From Hyphomicrobium sp. (GTDB lineage Bacteria; Pseudomonadota; Alphaproteobacteria; Rhizobiales; Hyphomicrobiaceae), in contig RXJH01000001.1 of the NCBI GenBank assembly GCA_003987725.1, forward strand, positions 310,001-374,000: DNA of 64,000 nt, given 5' to 3'. Made by a program: the position numbers and the translations under genes. Positions 45,017 through 53,433 of this stretch are shown piece by piece. Every line of letters begins with the position of its first letter. Within the stretch, counting starts at the first letter, position 1. The notes beneath the pieces are model-generated. The model did no database searches and had not been told where the DNA came from. It worked only from the letters and a program-made list of their open reading frames with translations.

Positions 45017-45041
45017 AACCGGCGTTAGCAATCCGGGTTCC
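45017..45041 (-). promoter_or_regulatory. EcfG-like promoter
   Basis: Minus strand GGAAC (45037-45041), 16-base spacer, GGTT (45017-45020). One mismatch in the -10 element. 34 bases before the ATG at 44982. Confidence 0.55.
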
Positions 45042-45059
45042 AGCGAAGCGCCAGAATAA

Positions 45060-45254
45060 TCAATCGAGGCGGCCGGAGACCTGCAGCTCGCGCAGGAACT
45101 GACGCAGGTGGAAGCATTCGTCTTTGATCGTTTTGAGCGCCAGGTTGGCTTCGAACGATTTTCCCTCCGCGCGCGCTGCATCAAGGCGCGACGCTTCTTC
45201 GCGAATGAGATTGAGACCTTTGACGATACGGCCTGCGGCGTTTTCTGTGCCCAT
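45060..45254 (-). CDS. Small helical hypothetical protein
   Basis: A 64-residue protein, MGTENAAGRIVKGLNLIREE at the start. Two amphipathic helices (ASRLDAARAEGKSFEANLAL and ECFHLRQFLRELQVS) are apparent. GGGGTG precedes the ATG. No EcfG motif was found upstream. Function unknown. Confidence 0.6.
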   Translation of the reverse strand: MGTENAAGRIVKGLNLIREEASRLDAARAEGKSFEANLALKTIKDECFHLRQFLRELQVSGRLD

Positions 45255-45368
45255 GACTCACACCCCGTTTTGTGCGTCTGAACTTTTTTTGCGCCAAATG
45301 CGGCAACCAGTTGGCGATACGCCGTCACTTTCCATCACAGTCGCAAGGCAGTCTGACGCATCAGCGTG

Positions 45369-45551
45369 TCAGGGCGTCTCTTCGCGGTCGCGATCACTTG
45401 CCGCCGCTACGACGGCCGTGGCTTCGGCAGCAGTGCGACGTTTGGAAGAGACGTTGCGCGGACTTCCCGGCAGGAGAGAAAAGTAAAGAAGGACACCGCC
45501 GAATATCAGCGTTCCGCCCAACACGAAAACCATCGTCACGAAATTGCTCAT
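45369..45551 (-). CDS. Small single-pass membrane protein
   Basis: A 60-residue protein with one membrane helix near the start (FVTMVFVLGGTLIFGGVLLYFSLL) and a basic/acidic tail. GAGGAGG before the ATG at 45551 is a strong ribosome binding site, and an exact EcfG-type promoter lies 22 bases upstream. Probably an inner-membrane stress protein. Function unknown. Confidence 0.75.
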   Translation of the reverse strand: MSNFVTMVFVLGGTLIFGGVLLYFSLLPGSPRNVSSKRRTAAEATAVVAAASDRDREETP

Positions 45552-45573
45552 CGTGTGCCTCCTCGCGTTCGGC

Positions 45574-45598
45574 AACGCCACCAACTGCGTGCAGTTCC
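45574..45598 (-). promoter_or_regulatory. EcfG-type promoter
   Basis: Minus strand GGAAC (45594-45598), 16-base spacer, CGTT (45574-45577). Exact consensus, 22 bases before the ATG at 45551. Confidence 0.8.
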
Positions 45599-45638
45599 GT
45601 GGCGTTTCGCTTGCCTTTTCGGGAGGCTAAACCGCGCA

Positions 45639-45663
45639 GGAACGAGGATCGTACGCACACGTT
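45639..45663 (+). promoter_or_regulatory. EcfG-type promoter
   Basis: GGAAC (45639-45643), 16-base spacer, CGTT (45660-45663). Exact consensus, 44 bases before the GTG at 45708. It is divergent from the promoter at 45574. Confidence 0.8.
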
Positions 45664-45707
45664 AGGAAATACGAGCGAGAGGAAACAGAGCGAGTGGAAG
45701 CAGGATA

Positions 45708-45899
45708 GTGACACGCGACATTGACGATTGGATGTTTCATTTTGAACGGCAGGCGGGACCGCAGCTCAAGGCGTTGTTCGAAGCAAATCTCGACGGCCTC
45801 CCGCGGGCACTCGCCTTGCGCCTGCAGAAACTACGGAATGTGGAAGATCTACAGGCCAATCATCCGAACACCGCAAATGAGAGACACCCAAAACGGTAA
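45708..45899 (+). CDS. Small protein, possibly NepR-like
   Basis: A 63-residue protein from a GTG (AGGATA just before it). The middle, GPQLKALFEANLDGLPRALA, recalls the signature of NepR anti-sigma factors (xLGxxLRxxYxxxxxxxVPdrfxxLL), which sequester EcfG. The match is weak and partial, and no phyR or ecfG is nearby. The exact EcfG promoter upstream would fit autoregulation, which is common for nepR genes. Treat the family as a guess; that the ORF is translated is moderately likely. Confidence 0.5.
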   Translation: MTRDIDDWMFHFERQAGPQLKALFEANLDGLPRALALRLQKLRNVEDLQANHPNTANERHPKR

Positions 45900-45916
45900 A
45901 TCGCCGCGATCAGTCT

Positions 45917-46159
45917 CTAGATAGCGAGATCGGCGTCACGCTCGGTCCAATAGAGATCGGCGAGACGGTCAAGAATAACGTCGGGAAGCGGATTTTTTGC
46001 AAGATCGGAGTGCAGGTAAGCGCCAGCCGGGATGAAAATCGGGTTAGCGCGCGGCCGGACGTCGTCTTCGCCCTGCAGAGTCTCCTCTCCCAACAGAGCG
46101 TTCTGCCAGACGCGGGACATCGACACAGACCAGATCCAGAGTGCCATCGCGGGATGCAT
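45917..46159 (-). CDS. Hypothetical protein
   Basis: An 80-residue protein from the ATG at 46159 (TTGGAGAAA upstream). A hydrophobic start (MHPAMALWIWSVSMSRVWQN) is followed by a soluble part (FIPAGAYLHSDLAKNPLPDV) and an acidic end. Not recognised. It is convergent with the small gene at 45708, 17 bases between stops, and follows the cupin gene at 46233 on the same strand. Confidence 0.6.
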   Translation of the reverse strand: MHPAMALWIWSVSMSRVWQNALLGEETLQGEDDVRPRANPIFIPAGAYLHSDLAKNPLPDVILDRLADLYWTERDADLAI

Positions 46160-46232
46160 TTGACTTTCTCCAAGGAAACCGAGAGTCAAACGCACCAACG
46201 TGATGCCAAGTTTCGATCAGCATCCGCGACAA

Positions 46233-46577
46233 TCATTCTGCCTTTCCAGCCGGGAGTTCATCCCCGTCGCGCCCGTAGGCCGGCGGCACGTAGAAATTCA
46301 GTGTTTTCATGCGATCTTCGCCGGTGTTGCGGACTTCATGCTTTTCGCCGTGGGCAATCAGAACGAGGGATCCCGGCCGAAGCGGATGGACGTGACCGTT
46401 CACAATCGCCTCTCCGCTGCCGCTCTCGACATAGAGCCACTGATCGGAGCCCTTATGAAAGTTGTCTTTGCCGCCTTCGCTTTCTCCGGGTTCGATCACC
46501 ATTGAGGCAGCCTGCGAGCGCGCGTTGCCCGCGAGGACGTGAAACCCTTTTGCATATTTTACCGACGCGTGTTCCAT
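46233..46577 (-). CDS. Cupin-domain protein
   Basis: A 114-residue single-domain cupin. DQWLYVESGSGEAIVNGHVH and LVLIAHGEKHEVRNTG give the two cupin motifs, although the first motif is missing the usual HxH pair (SDQW). It starts 14 bases after the PRC-barrel gene, and the two share the EcfG promoter at 46989. A sugar- or metal-binding stress protein is possible. Confidence 0.82.
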   Translation of the reverse strand: MEHASVKYAKGFHVLAGNARSQAASMVIEPGESEGGKDNFHKGSDQWLYVESGSGEAIVNGHVHPLRPGSLVLIAHGEKHEVRNTGEDRMKTLNFYVPPAYGRDGDELPAGKAE

Positions 46578-46591
46578 CGCGTGGCGTCCGT

Positions 46592-46951
46592 TCAGCGCGG
46601 CTCGAGCTCCCAATATGTCGGTGCTCCATAGGCCGCATGCAAGCGCCCTTCCGCATCGCGATTTCGTAGCGATAGCGGATCAAGATCGGGCGACGTTTGA
46701 AGCTGCTCTTCCGTGATGCCCGTAACGTAGCCATTGAGTTCGGAATCCCAGCGCAGCGCTGTCCACGGAACGACGTACTGGGTTTTTCCGAGGCCTAGGA
46801 ATCCGCCGAAGCTCAGCACGGCGTAGCGGACTCTCCCGGTCATCGTATCGATGATCAGATCGTCGACAGCGCCGATCTCAGCATGCGCACCATCATAGAC
46901 GGCCGTGCCTGCGACCTGACTGGTTTCGAGAAATCTGTTTTCGGCCTGCAT
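46592..46951 (-). CDS. PRC-barrel domain protein
   Basis: A 119-residue protein. The PRC barrel is seen in TSQVAGTAVYDGAHAEIGAV, DLIIDTMTGRVRYAVLSFGG and QYVVPWTALRW. Stand-alone PRC-barrel proteins are frequent in alphaproteobacterial stress regulons; their role is unclear. The ATG at 46951 has AAGGA upstream. An exact EcfG promoter lies 37 bases before the ATG. Confidence 0.9.
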   Translation of the reverse strand: MQAENRFLETSQVAGTAVYDGAHAEIGAVDDLIIDTMTGRVRYAVLSFGGFLGLGKTQYVVPWTALRWDSELNGYVTGITEEQLQTSPDLDPLSLRNRDAEGRLHAAYGAPTYWELEPR

Positions 46952-46988
46952 TTTGGGTCCTTCTTTCCGAAGCCGGTACAAAAGACCC

Positions 46989-47013
46989 AACGCGTGCTCC
47001 AAGACATTGTTCC
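46989..47013 (-). promoter_or_regulatory. EcfG-type promoter of the PRC-barrel/cupin operon
   Basis: Minus strand GGAAC (47009-47013), 16-base spacer, CGTT (46989-46992). Exact consensus. Confidence 0.8.
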
Positions 47014-47066
47014 GATTGGCGCCAAGGTTCGGTGGCTATGCTTTGGCGCAGTTTCGAACGATTGGC

Positions 47067-47489
47067 TCAGCACCGCCGACGCTTGGCAAATTCCTTTTGC
47101 AAGTTTTCGATCTCGTCCTCGGTTGCGTGCTCGAGATCGATCAGGATATTGCGCGCACTTTGCGTACTGCGAATGAGTTCATCGAGCTTCAATTGAATTG
47201 CTTTGCCGTCCTTATTCTGACTGTGTTGAATGAGGAACACGGCAAGGAATGTCACCAACGTCGTGCCCGTATTCACGACGAGTTGCCACGTATCGGAATA
47301 ATGGAAATAAGGCCCCGTCGCAGCCCACAGAAGAACCGATAGGGTCGCAACGACAAAAGCCGAGGCCGAGCCAATGACAATCGCGGACCGGCCCGCGAAT
47401 TGGGAAAAGCCGTGCATGATCTGTCGGCGCCATCCAGGCCGAGCAGTTTGCGGAAGGCTGGCGGGCGAAGGCTCAGTTGCAAGGGTCAT
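47067..47489 (-). CDS. Low-affinity iron permease family membrane protein
   Basis: A 140-residue protein of the small 'low affinity iron permease' family. Two membrane helices (SAIVIGSASAFVVATLSVLL and LVVNTGTTLVTFLAVFLIQH) are joined by the conserved ATGPYFHYSDTWQLV; then QNKDGKAIQLKLDELIRS leads to a charged tail. The family name comes from distant fungal homologues; transport has not been shown for the bacterial group. The ATG at 47489 is preferred to a GTG at 47528. Confidence 0.85.
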   Translation of the reverse strand: MTLATEPSPASLPQTARPGWRRQIMHGFSQFAGRSAIVIGSASAFVVATLSVLLWAATGPYFHYSDTWQLVVNTGTTLVTFLAVFLIQHSQNKDGKAIQLKLDELIRSTQSARNILIDLEHATEDEIENLQKEFAKRRRC

Positions 47490-47599
47490 CGATTGTAGAA
47501 CCGGACAGGCTAAGCGTACCTCTCGCACAGGAGACAGGCCCGCCTAGCACTGATTATCGAACGTCGCCCATGGAACGCCCGCGCGATAACGTTTGTTCC

Positions 47600-47624
47600 C
47601 GCCGAGGGCAGTTGACCCTCGGCG
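47600..47624 (-). terminator. Hairpin downstream of psiF-like gene
   Basis: A perfect 9-bp stem CGCCGAGGG / CCCTCGGCG with a 7-base loop, 41 bases after the stop at 47665. No T-run, so termination is only inferred from position. Confidence 0.4.
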
Positions 47625-47664
47625 CAATCACAGACCCGTTGCTACTCAATCAGGCCAGCACCTC

Positions 47665-47907
47665 TCAAACGCCGGAAGCGTCCTTGACGCATTTCTTGGT
47701 GAAGCTCGTTTGCGCGGCGCCATGCAGATTTTTTGCCTTCGCATCCAAGTCACATTTCGCCTGTGCATCCTTTTCGCATTTGGTCATGAAGCTTTTCAGC
47801 GCCGCTCCGGCAAGCTTCTTATCCTTTGCGGTTGCACTGCATGTGGCGTCGGCGAGGGCCGCGCCGGAAAGGCAAACGCTCATTAAAACAGCAAGAACGA
47901 ATTTCAT
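47665..47907 (-). CDS. PsiF-repeat exported protein
   Basis: An 80-residue protein with a signal peptide (FVLAVLMSVCLSGAALAD). It has two PsiF-type repeats, KKLAGAALKSFMTKCEKDA and KNLHGAAQTSFTKKCVKDA, each with the conserved Cys. PsiF is a phosphate-starvation-inducible periplasmic protein in E. coli, function unknown. GGAGGAAACA precedes the ATG at 47907. No Pho box was identified. Confidence 0.88.
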   Translation of the reverse strand: MKFVLAVLMSVCLSGAALADATCSATAKDKKLAGAALKSFMTKCEKDAQAKCDLDAKAKNLHGAAQTSFTKKCVKDASGV

Positions 47908-48171
47908 TGTTTCCTCCATCGACTTCTCGAATCCATAAGGGGCGCATTTCGCACTCGATTGGCCTACTGAATGAATACGTCAAATGTTATTTCGAGCGGC
48001 ATCAATTCGAAGGCGCAAGCTTACCGAAAAGTAAAGTCGGGGGTGTGCAACACGGTTTCGAGCGAGATGCGTCCGTGAATGCTCGAAGCCTTAAGGCAAA
48101 CTTTCGCGGATCGATTTAGCTCGCGCGACTCAAGCATGCGTGGGAGACCGCTCTGCGCGTGTTCTCGCGCA

Positions 48172-48492
48172 CTACTTTGGCTGCACGCTCTGATCACCGC
48201 CTGGTTCGCCCGGCGGCACGATCACCGGCATCTTGTCTCCGGTGTGCGCGGGCGGCGCTTGATGAATTCCGGGATCAACACCCGCAGGCGGTTTCAGCAC
48301 GCCGTCGTTTTCGTCGAGCTTTTTGCTTAGTGGCTCATCCTTGGACTTGGTCTCTGCGGTCTTATCGTTGGCACCGGCCGCAGGCGTTGCTTTAGGGGCG
48401 TCTCCAGGTGCTTCGGCAAACGACGGCGCCGCATATGCGGTCAACACTGCTGCCACGCAAAGCGCACAAACCAACGAGGGATCACGGCGCAT
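48172..48492 (-). CDS. Exported hydrophilic protein
   Basis: A 106-residue protein with a signal peptide (LVCALCVAAVLTAYAAPSFA) and a Lys/Pro/Ala/Glu-rich mature part with PPAGVDPGIHQAPPAHTGDK and VIVPPGEPGGD. No family recognised. An EcfG-type promoter lies 43 bases upstream, so it is likely a periplasmic stress protein. Confidence 0.72.
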   Translation of the reverse strand: MRRDPSLVCALCVAAVLTAYAAPSFAEAPGDAPKATPAAGANDKTAETKSKDEPLSKKLDENDGVLKPPAGVDPGIHQAPPAHTGDKMPVIVPPGEPGGDQSVQPK

Positions 48493-48535
48493 TTTTGTTC
48501 CTTTTCGTGTCGGCCGTTCGGCCTAATACCCTGGC

Positions 48536-48561
48536 AACGGGTCTCGCCCCTCTGGGGTTCC
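48536..48561 (-). promoter_or_regulatory. EcfG-type promoter
   Basis: Minus strand GGAAC (48557-48561), 17-base spacer, CGTT (48536-48539), 43 bases before the ATG at 48492. Confidence 0.72.
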
Positions 48562-48695
48562 GAAGTGCTCATAGAGTTGGCACCGGCCGTAAAGTTCTGA
48601 TGCGGTGGGAACCGTTCGGCGGAGAATGGGTAAAATTCTCACCACGGCACGCACTACCCCTAGTGCGACTGCCCCCAATGCCGTGGCTTAAGGGA

Positions 48696-48725
48696 GCACC
48701 CCGGTTTAGCAGGGGATCGGGGTGC
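48696..48725 (-). terminator. Hairpin downstream of the gene at 48757
   Basis: A perfect 8-bp stem GCACCCCG / CGGGGTGC with a 14-base loop, 31 bases after the stop at 48757; no T-run. Confidence 0.35.
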
Positions 48726-48756
48726 CCCAATCACCGCTTCTTTGAACCGAACGAAC

Positions 48757-48963
48757 TTAGTCTGGCCGCGAGGTGCTGCGGTCCGCGTTGGAGGCGGATT
48801 TTTTCATGAGGGAATTGAGCTGACCGAAAAGCAATGGTCCCTCGACCTGATCGTCCTGATAGCCCTCTTCACGCAGTTTGCGCTTGATGTCGGCCACTGT
48901 CGTGCATCGGCCCGATCGAGCAAGCTCGAATGCTCTTTCCAATTGCGAAACACGAATTTCCAC
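48757..48963 (-). CDS. Small hypothetical protein
   Basis: A 68-residue protein from a GTG at 48963 (GAGGAG about eight bases upstream), beginning VEIRVSQLERAFELARSGRC in one-letter terms with the first residue read as Met. The pattern TTVADIKRKLREEGYQDDQV looks like a helix-turn-helix-sized fold. No family recognised. Confidence 0.6.
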   Translation of the reverse strand: MEIRVSQLERAFELARSGRCTTVADIKRKLREEGYQDDQVEGPLLFGQLNSLMKKSASNADRSTSRPD

Positions 48964-49183
48964 GGCGATGCTCCTCAATCCTCAGTCACGTCTTTCGATT
49001 CTTCGTTCCAAGAGCGTGCGCGACAACTTGGCCTGCCATCATTCGGCCACGTGACATTGCGTTCAGCTTAATCGCTCCTCTCTTCGACTCGTTTACCATC
49101 CTCTCTGAGACGCGTGCACAGGCCATGCGCAAAATGGTTCGGGGCGGTTTGGAGTTCCGATCTCTCTCTGGAATTTGTTTAAA

Positions 49184-49534
49184 ATGACTCATCACCAGCC
49201 TATCGCCAGCAATGCTCGTGTCTTGATTGCGTGCAGCGCGGAATACCGGAACCGGAAAGCACTTGTAGAGGCTCTTGGATCTATCTTCCTCGACACCATC
49301 GAGGGGCGGCGCGAATATTATTACTTCGAATGTCCCGTCATCAGTGAGATCTTCGACGATGGCGTTTTCGGGCCTTCGTCCTTTCGGCGCTTCGTTCCTG
49401 AAGATGCAACGGACATGGCGATCCTAAGGTCTCTCAAGTTTACGCATATCGTTACAGGTGGCGACGACGCGTTCGTCACTTCACTCGTGTCGAAATTGGA
49501 TGCGACGAACGCTATTCTTGTCCGACTTCCGTAG
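49184..49534 (+). CDS. Hypothetical protein
   Basis: A 116-residue protein, MTHHQPIASNARVLIACSAE at the start. The core looks like an alpha/beta fold (VLIACSAEYRNRKALVEALG, then FTHIVTGGDDAFVTSLVSKL), perhaps a degenerate receiver-like domain. A TTG three codons upstream is possible. It is followed 71 bases on by the acidic protein gene at 49606. Confidence 0.6.
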   Translation: MTHHQPIASNARVLIACSAEYRNRKALVEALGSIFLDTIEGRREYYYFECPVISEIFDDGVFGPSSFRRFVPEDATDMAILRSLKFTHIVTGGDDAFVTSLVSKLDATNAILVRLP

Positions 49535-49605
49535 TAGATGCGAACCTTCGCTCGCCTGCGCGCGTTATCCCTTCAAAAAGGGTTTCGCGGGTTCGAGGAT
49601 CAACA

Positions 49606-49899
49606 ATGGGTAAACGCAAGGCGCAAATCGTCGAGCCGGAGGCCTTCGATCCGGATGCACGGTCGCCTGTTGTGGCGCCGCTGCCAGGGATGCCGCAAAC
49701 CGCTCCCTCCTATCCGGGAGATACAGACGATTCCGATGATGAGCGCGACGACGAGAACGAGGCCGTCCCGGACGGAACGGACCCCCGGTCGTTGGCCGTC
49801 GACGCCGAAGTTGATACGGCGCGCGGGCGCCTCAGAGAAGAGATCGACGCGGCCGACTATATCGATAAAGATGACGTCGATAATGACGACGACGAATAG
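49606..49899 (+). CDS. Highly acidic hypothetical protein
   Basis: A 97-residue protein, basic at the very start (MGKRKAQIVEPEAFDPDARS) and then extremely Asp/Glu-rich (TDDSDDERDDENEAVPDGTD and a poly-acidic end). Probably disordered. CGAAC-N17-CGTT at 49541-49566, one mismatch from the EcfG consensus, ends 39 bases before the ATG. A perfect terminator hairpin follows. Confidence 0.65.
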   Translation: MGKRKAQIVEPEAFDPDARSPVVAPLPGMPQTAPSYPGDTDDSDDERDDENEAVPDGTDPRSLAVDAEVDTARGRLREEIDAADYIDKDDVDNDDDE

Positions 49900-49930
49900 A
49901 TGCCAGGCGGATGGACCGCCTGGCATTTTG
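49900..49930. terminator. Bidirectional rho-independent terminator
   Basis: A perfect 11-bp stem ATGCCAGGCGG / CCGCCTGGCAT with a 5-base loop, then TTTTG on the plus strand. It sits between the convergent genes at 49606 and 49936. Confidence 0.8.
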
Positions 49931-49935
49931 TGGCG

Positions 49936-50289
49936 CTAATGAATGGCGCGATATGACTGCGCATCCCGTTCCGCAATCAGCCCTTTGACGGCGATGATCG
50001 CGTTCGACATCCGGCGCTTGACCGGATAACGCGCGGGTGGTTCCGACGTAAATACGGGAGGAATGCTTCGCTCGGCCATCGCCCGGCAGAAGGCGATGGT
50101 TTCGGGGTCCTGCGAATAGGGAAGGATAACTGCGTCGATCTTTTTTGAATCCAGCAGTTTCTCCGCCGAGACGAAGTTCGCGACCACGTGGGTCGTTGCA
50201 CCTGCGGTGATGAACGATTGGCGCAAATCAAAGGCGGTTTCGCCATTCGGATCGACAATGAGTACAGAAAGATTTTTGAGTGTCGCCAT
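49936..50289 (-). CDS. Receiver-like protein lacking the phospho-acceptor Asp
   Basis: A 117-residue single-domain protein with a CheY-like pattern: SVLIVDPNGETAFDLRQSFI at the N-terminus and KIDAVILPYSQDPETIAFCR where the acceptor strand should be. The expected Asp after VIL is Pro, and only one of the paired N-terminal acidic residues remains. It therefore should not be phosphorylated in the usual way. No output domain is attached. No family closer than response regulator receivers is recognised. Confidence 0.68.
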   Translation of the reverse strand: MATLKNLSVLIVDPNGETAFDLRQSFITAGATTHVVANFVSAEKLLDSKKIDAVILPYSQDPETIAFCRAMAERSIPPVFTSEPPARYPVKRRMSNAIIAVKGLIAERDAQSYRAIH

Positions 50290-50825
50290 AGTGGGTACCT
50301 TGCGGCGCGATGCGGTCGCGCTTTCCGCTTGGAGCTTGCACCGATGCCGGTCAAGCAGTCCCAGGATGACAGCAACGCACCGGGGGACGTGCTGACAAAG
50401 CGATCATTGCTCCCGGTGGCGATAGCTATGCATTTGCTCCGACCTCCGGCAAGCAGAACCTCCCTCACTGTACGTACATTCGTCGCTGCATCGCACAGTG
50501 TAAACGCATTCTAAAATTGAATGCTGTTTCCAGTGCGTGTCGTTCAACACCAACAAGAGCTCGTTTTTAATACGCATTCAGATCCGGCGTGTGTGATCCG
50601 GCTGCTCTTTTCGACGATGAACGGTTTTCGCAACGCACTGGCAAACGTTCCCTCGCAAGCGACAGTTCGAAGAGGCAATGACCAACGGCAGCATCGCGTG
50701 CACCTCCGCCTTATTCGTTGCTGCATCCGGGTCGTTTCAGCACGCTTTCAAATCGACCCATATCCGGAACACCTCGCATCGGGATCCGTTGAATAGGCAA
50801 GATCAACATGAGAGGAGAATGCATC
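50290..50825. other. Intergenic stretch, 536 bp
   Basis: No convincing gene on either strand. The only element I can name is the EcfG-type promoter at 50766-50790 serving the gene at 50826. The short frames within it have no ribosome binding site and biased composition. Confidence 0.4.
50766..50790 (+). promoter_or_regulatory. EcfG-type promoter
   Basis: GGAAC (50766-50770), 16-base spacer, CGTT (50787-50790). Exact consensus, 35 bases before the ATG at 50826. Confidence 0.8.
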
Positions 50826-51272
50826 ATGAAGAGGATGATAGCGGCAGCTGCGGCCGGCCTTCTACTTGGAGCGAACGCAGTTTTTGCTGCGGGCGCAGGT
50901 GGCGCTGGCACGGGAGGTGCCGCGGGCGGAGCTGGAACAGGCGCCGGCATAGGGGCCGGATCGAGCACTGGGATCGGCTCCAGCACAGGTGCGGGGTCGA
51001 ACTCGAGTAGCGGATCCAATTACAATCCGGGATCGACGACACCGTTGACGCCGACCCCAAGGATAACCGGCAGCGGATCCGTTACAAATCCAACGGGTCC
51101 AGCAAGTGCAAATCCGGCAATGCCGAGTAACGGCTCGAGCACCGGATCATCGGGCACAGGCACGTCGAGCACGAGCGGGACCGGTGCGGCCTCCCCTCCG
51201 ATACCGGGCCAGACCACGGTCCCCGAAAATTCAACGGCGCTTCCGCAATCGGGCGGAACAACCACCCCATAA
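50826..51272 (+). CDS. Exported Gly/Ser/Thr-rich low-complexity protein
   Basis: A 148-residue protein with a signal peptide (MIAAAAAGLLLGANAVFAAG) and a mature part almost entirely Gly, Ser, Thr, Ala, Pro and Asn (for example GSSTGIGSSTGAGSNSSSGS). GGAG about ten bases before the ATG at 50826 decides the start over the ATG at 50808. The exact EcfG promoter upstream puts it in the stress island. Function unknown. Confidence 0.72.
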   Translation: MKRMIAAAAAGLLLGANAVFAAGAGGAGTGGAAGGAGTGAGIGAGSSTGIGSSTGAGSNSSSGSNYNPGSTTPLTPTPRITGSGSVTNPTGPASANPAMPSNGSSTGSSGTGTSSTSGTGAASPPIPGQTTVPENSTALPQSGGTTTP

Positions 51273-51304
51273 TCGGATAACACGCGCCAGCGTTGCGTAA
51301 AGCG

Positions 51305-51353
51305 ACGGCGCCGACACGCTCCGAGGCGTAAGCCCCGACTGTGTCGGCGCCGT
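51305..51353 (+). terminator. Long inverted repeat downstream of the exported protein gene
   Basis: A perfect 13-bp inverted repeat ACGGCGCCGACAC (51305-51317) and GTGTCGGCGCCGT (51341-51353) with a 23-base loop, 32 bases after the stop; followed by TTTCG. Most likely a terminator before kdp. Confidence 0.5.
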
Positions 51354-51513
51354 TTCGCGTTTCAGCACCAGATATTCGAGGCCGCCTCCCGCGGTCTTTA
51401 TGAGATTCTTATAAGTCCCCCGATCCGGACAACTCGAATTCCTATGCCGCGAGTGGCACGTATCCGCTGCTCGCCATCCATCCCTGCGCGAGATCACAGG
51501 ATTGGAGCATCAG

Positions 51514-51597
51514 ATGTACGACATCATCCTTCTCGCAGGCGGACTGGCGCTCTTCGCACTTTCCGTCGCCTATGCCTTCGCCTGCGATCGGCTGTGA
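51514..51597 (+). CDS. 27-residue membrane micro-ORF upstream of kdpF
   Basis: Reads MYDIILLAGGLALFALSVAY followed by AFACDRL: one hydrophobic helix with a charged end, laid out like KdpF. It ends ten bases before the kdpF ATG. TTGGAG lies about ten bases before its own start (51503-51508), so translation is plausible. It is in the right place to be an extra small subunit or a leader peptide of the Kdp potassium pump. Homologues in this position in other rhizobia are my recollection, not checked. Confidence 0.6.
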   Translation: MYDIILLAGGLALFALSVAYAFACDRL

Positions 51598-51607
51598 GGA
51601 ACCTCTC

Positions 51608-51697
51608 ATGACATTCGATTACGCATTGGCAGGGTTCGTGACGGCCGGAGTGCTGCTTTATCTCATCTACGCGCTCGTGCGCCCTGAATCCTTCTGA
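51608..51697 (+). CDS. kdpF: Kdp potassium pump small subunit KdpF
   Basis: A 29-residue single-helix peptide, MTFDYALAGFVTAGVLLYLI then YALVRPESF. The closing YALVRPE is typical of KdpF, which stabilises the KdpABC complex in the membrane. It lies 12 bases before kdpA. GGAACCTC precedes the ATG. Confidence 0.88.
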   Translation: MTFDYALAGFVTAGVLLYLIYALVRPESF

Positions 51698-51709
51698 AAG
51701 GCATCTCAA

Positions 51710-53413
<1,704 letters not shown>

Positions 53414-53433
53414 TTTCCTCGGAGACACGCGAA

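Noticed and set aside
50521-50796. 91-codon plus-strand ORF
   Set aside because: No ribosome binding site, composition not coding-like, and it contains the EcfG-type promoter of the next gene.
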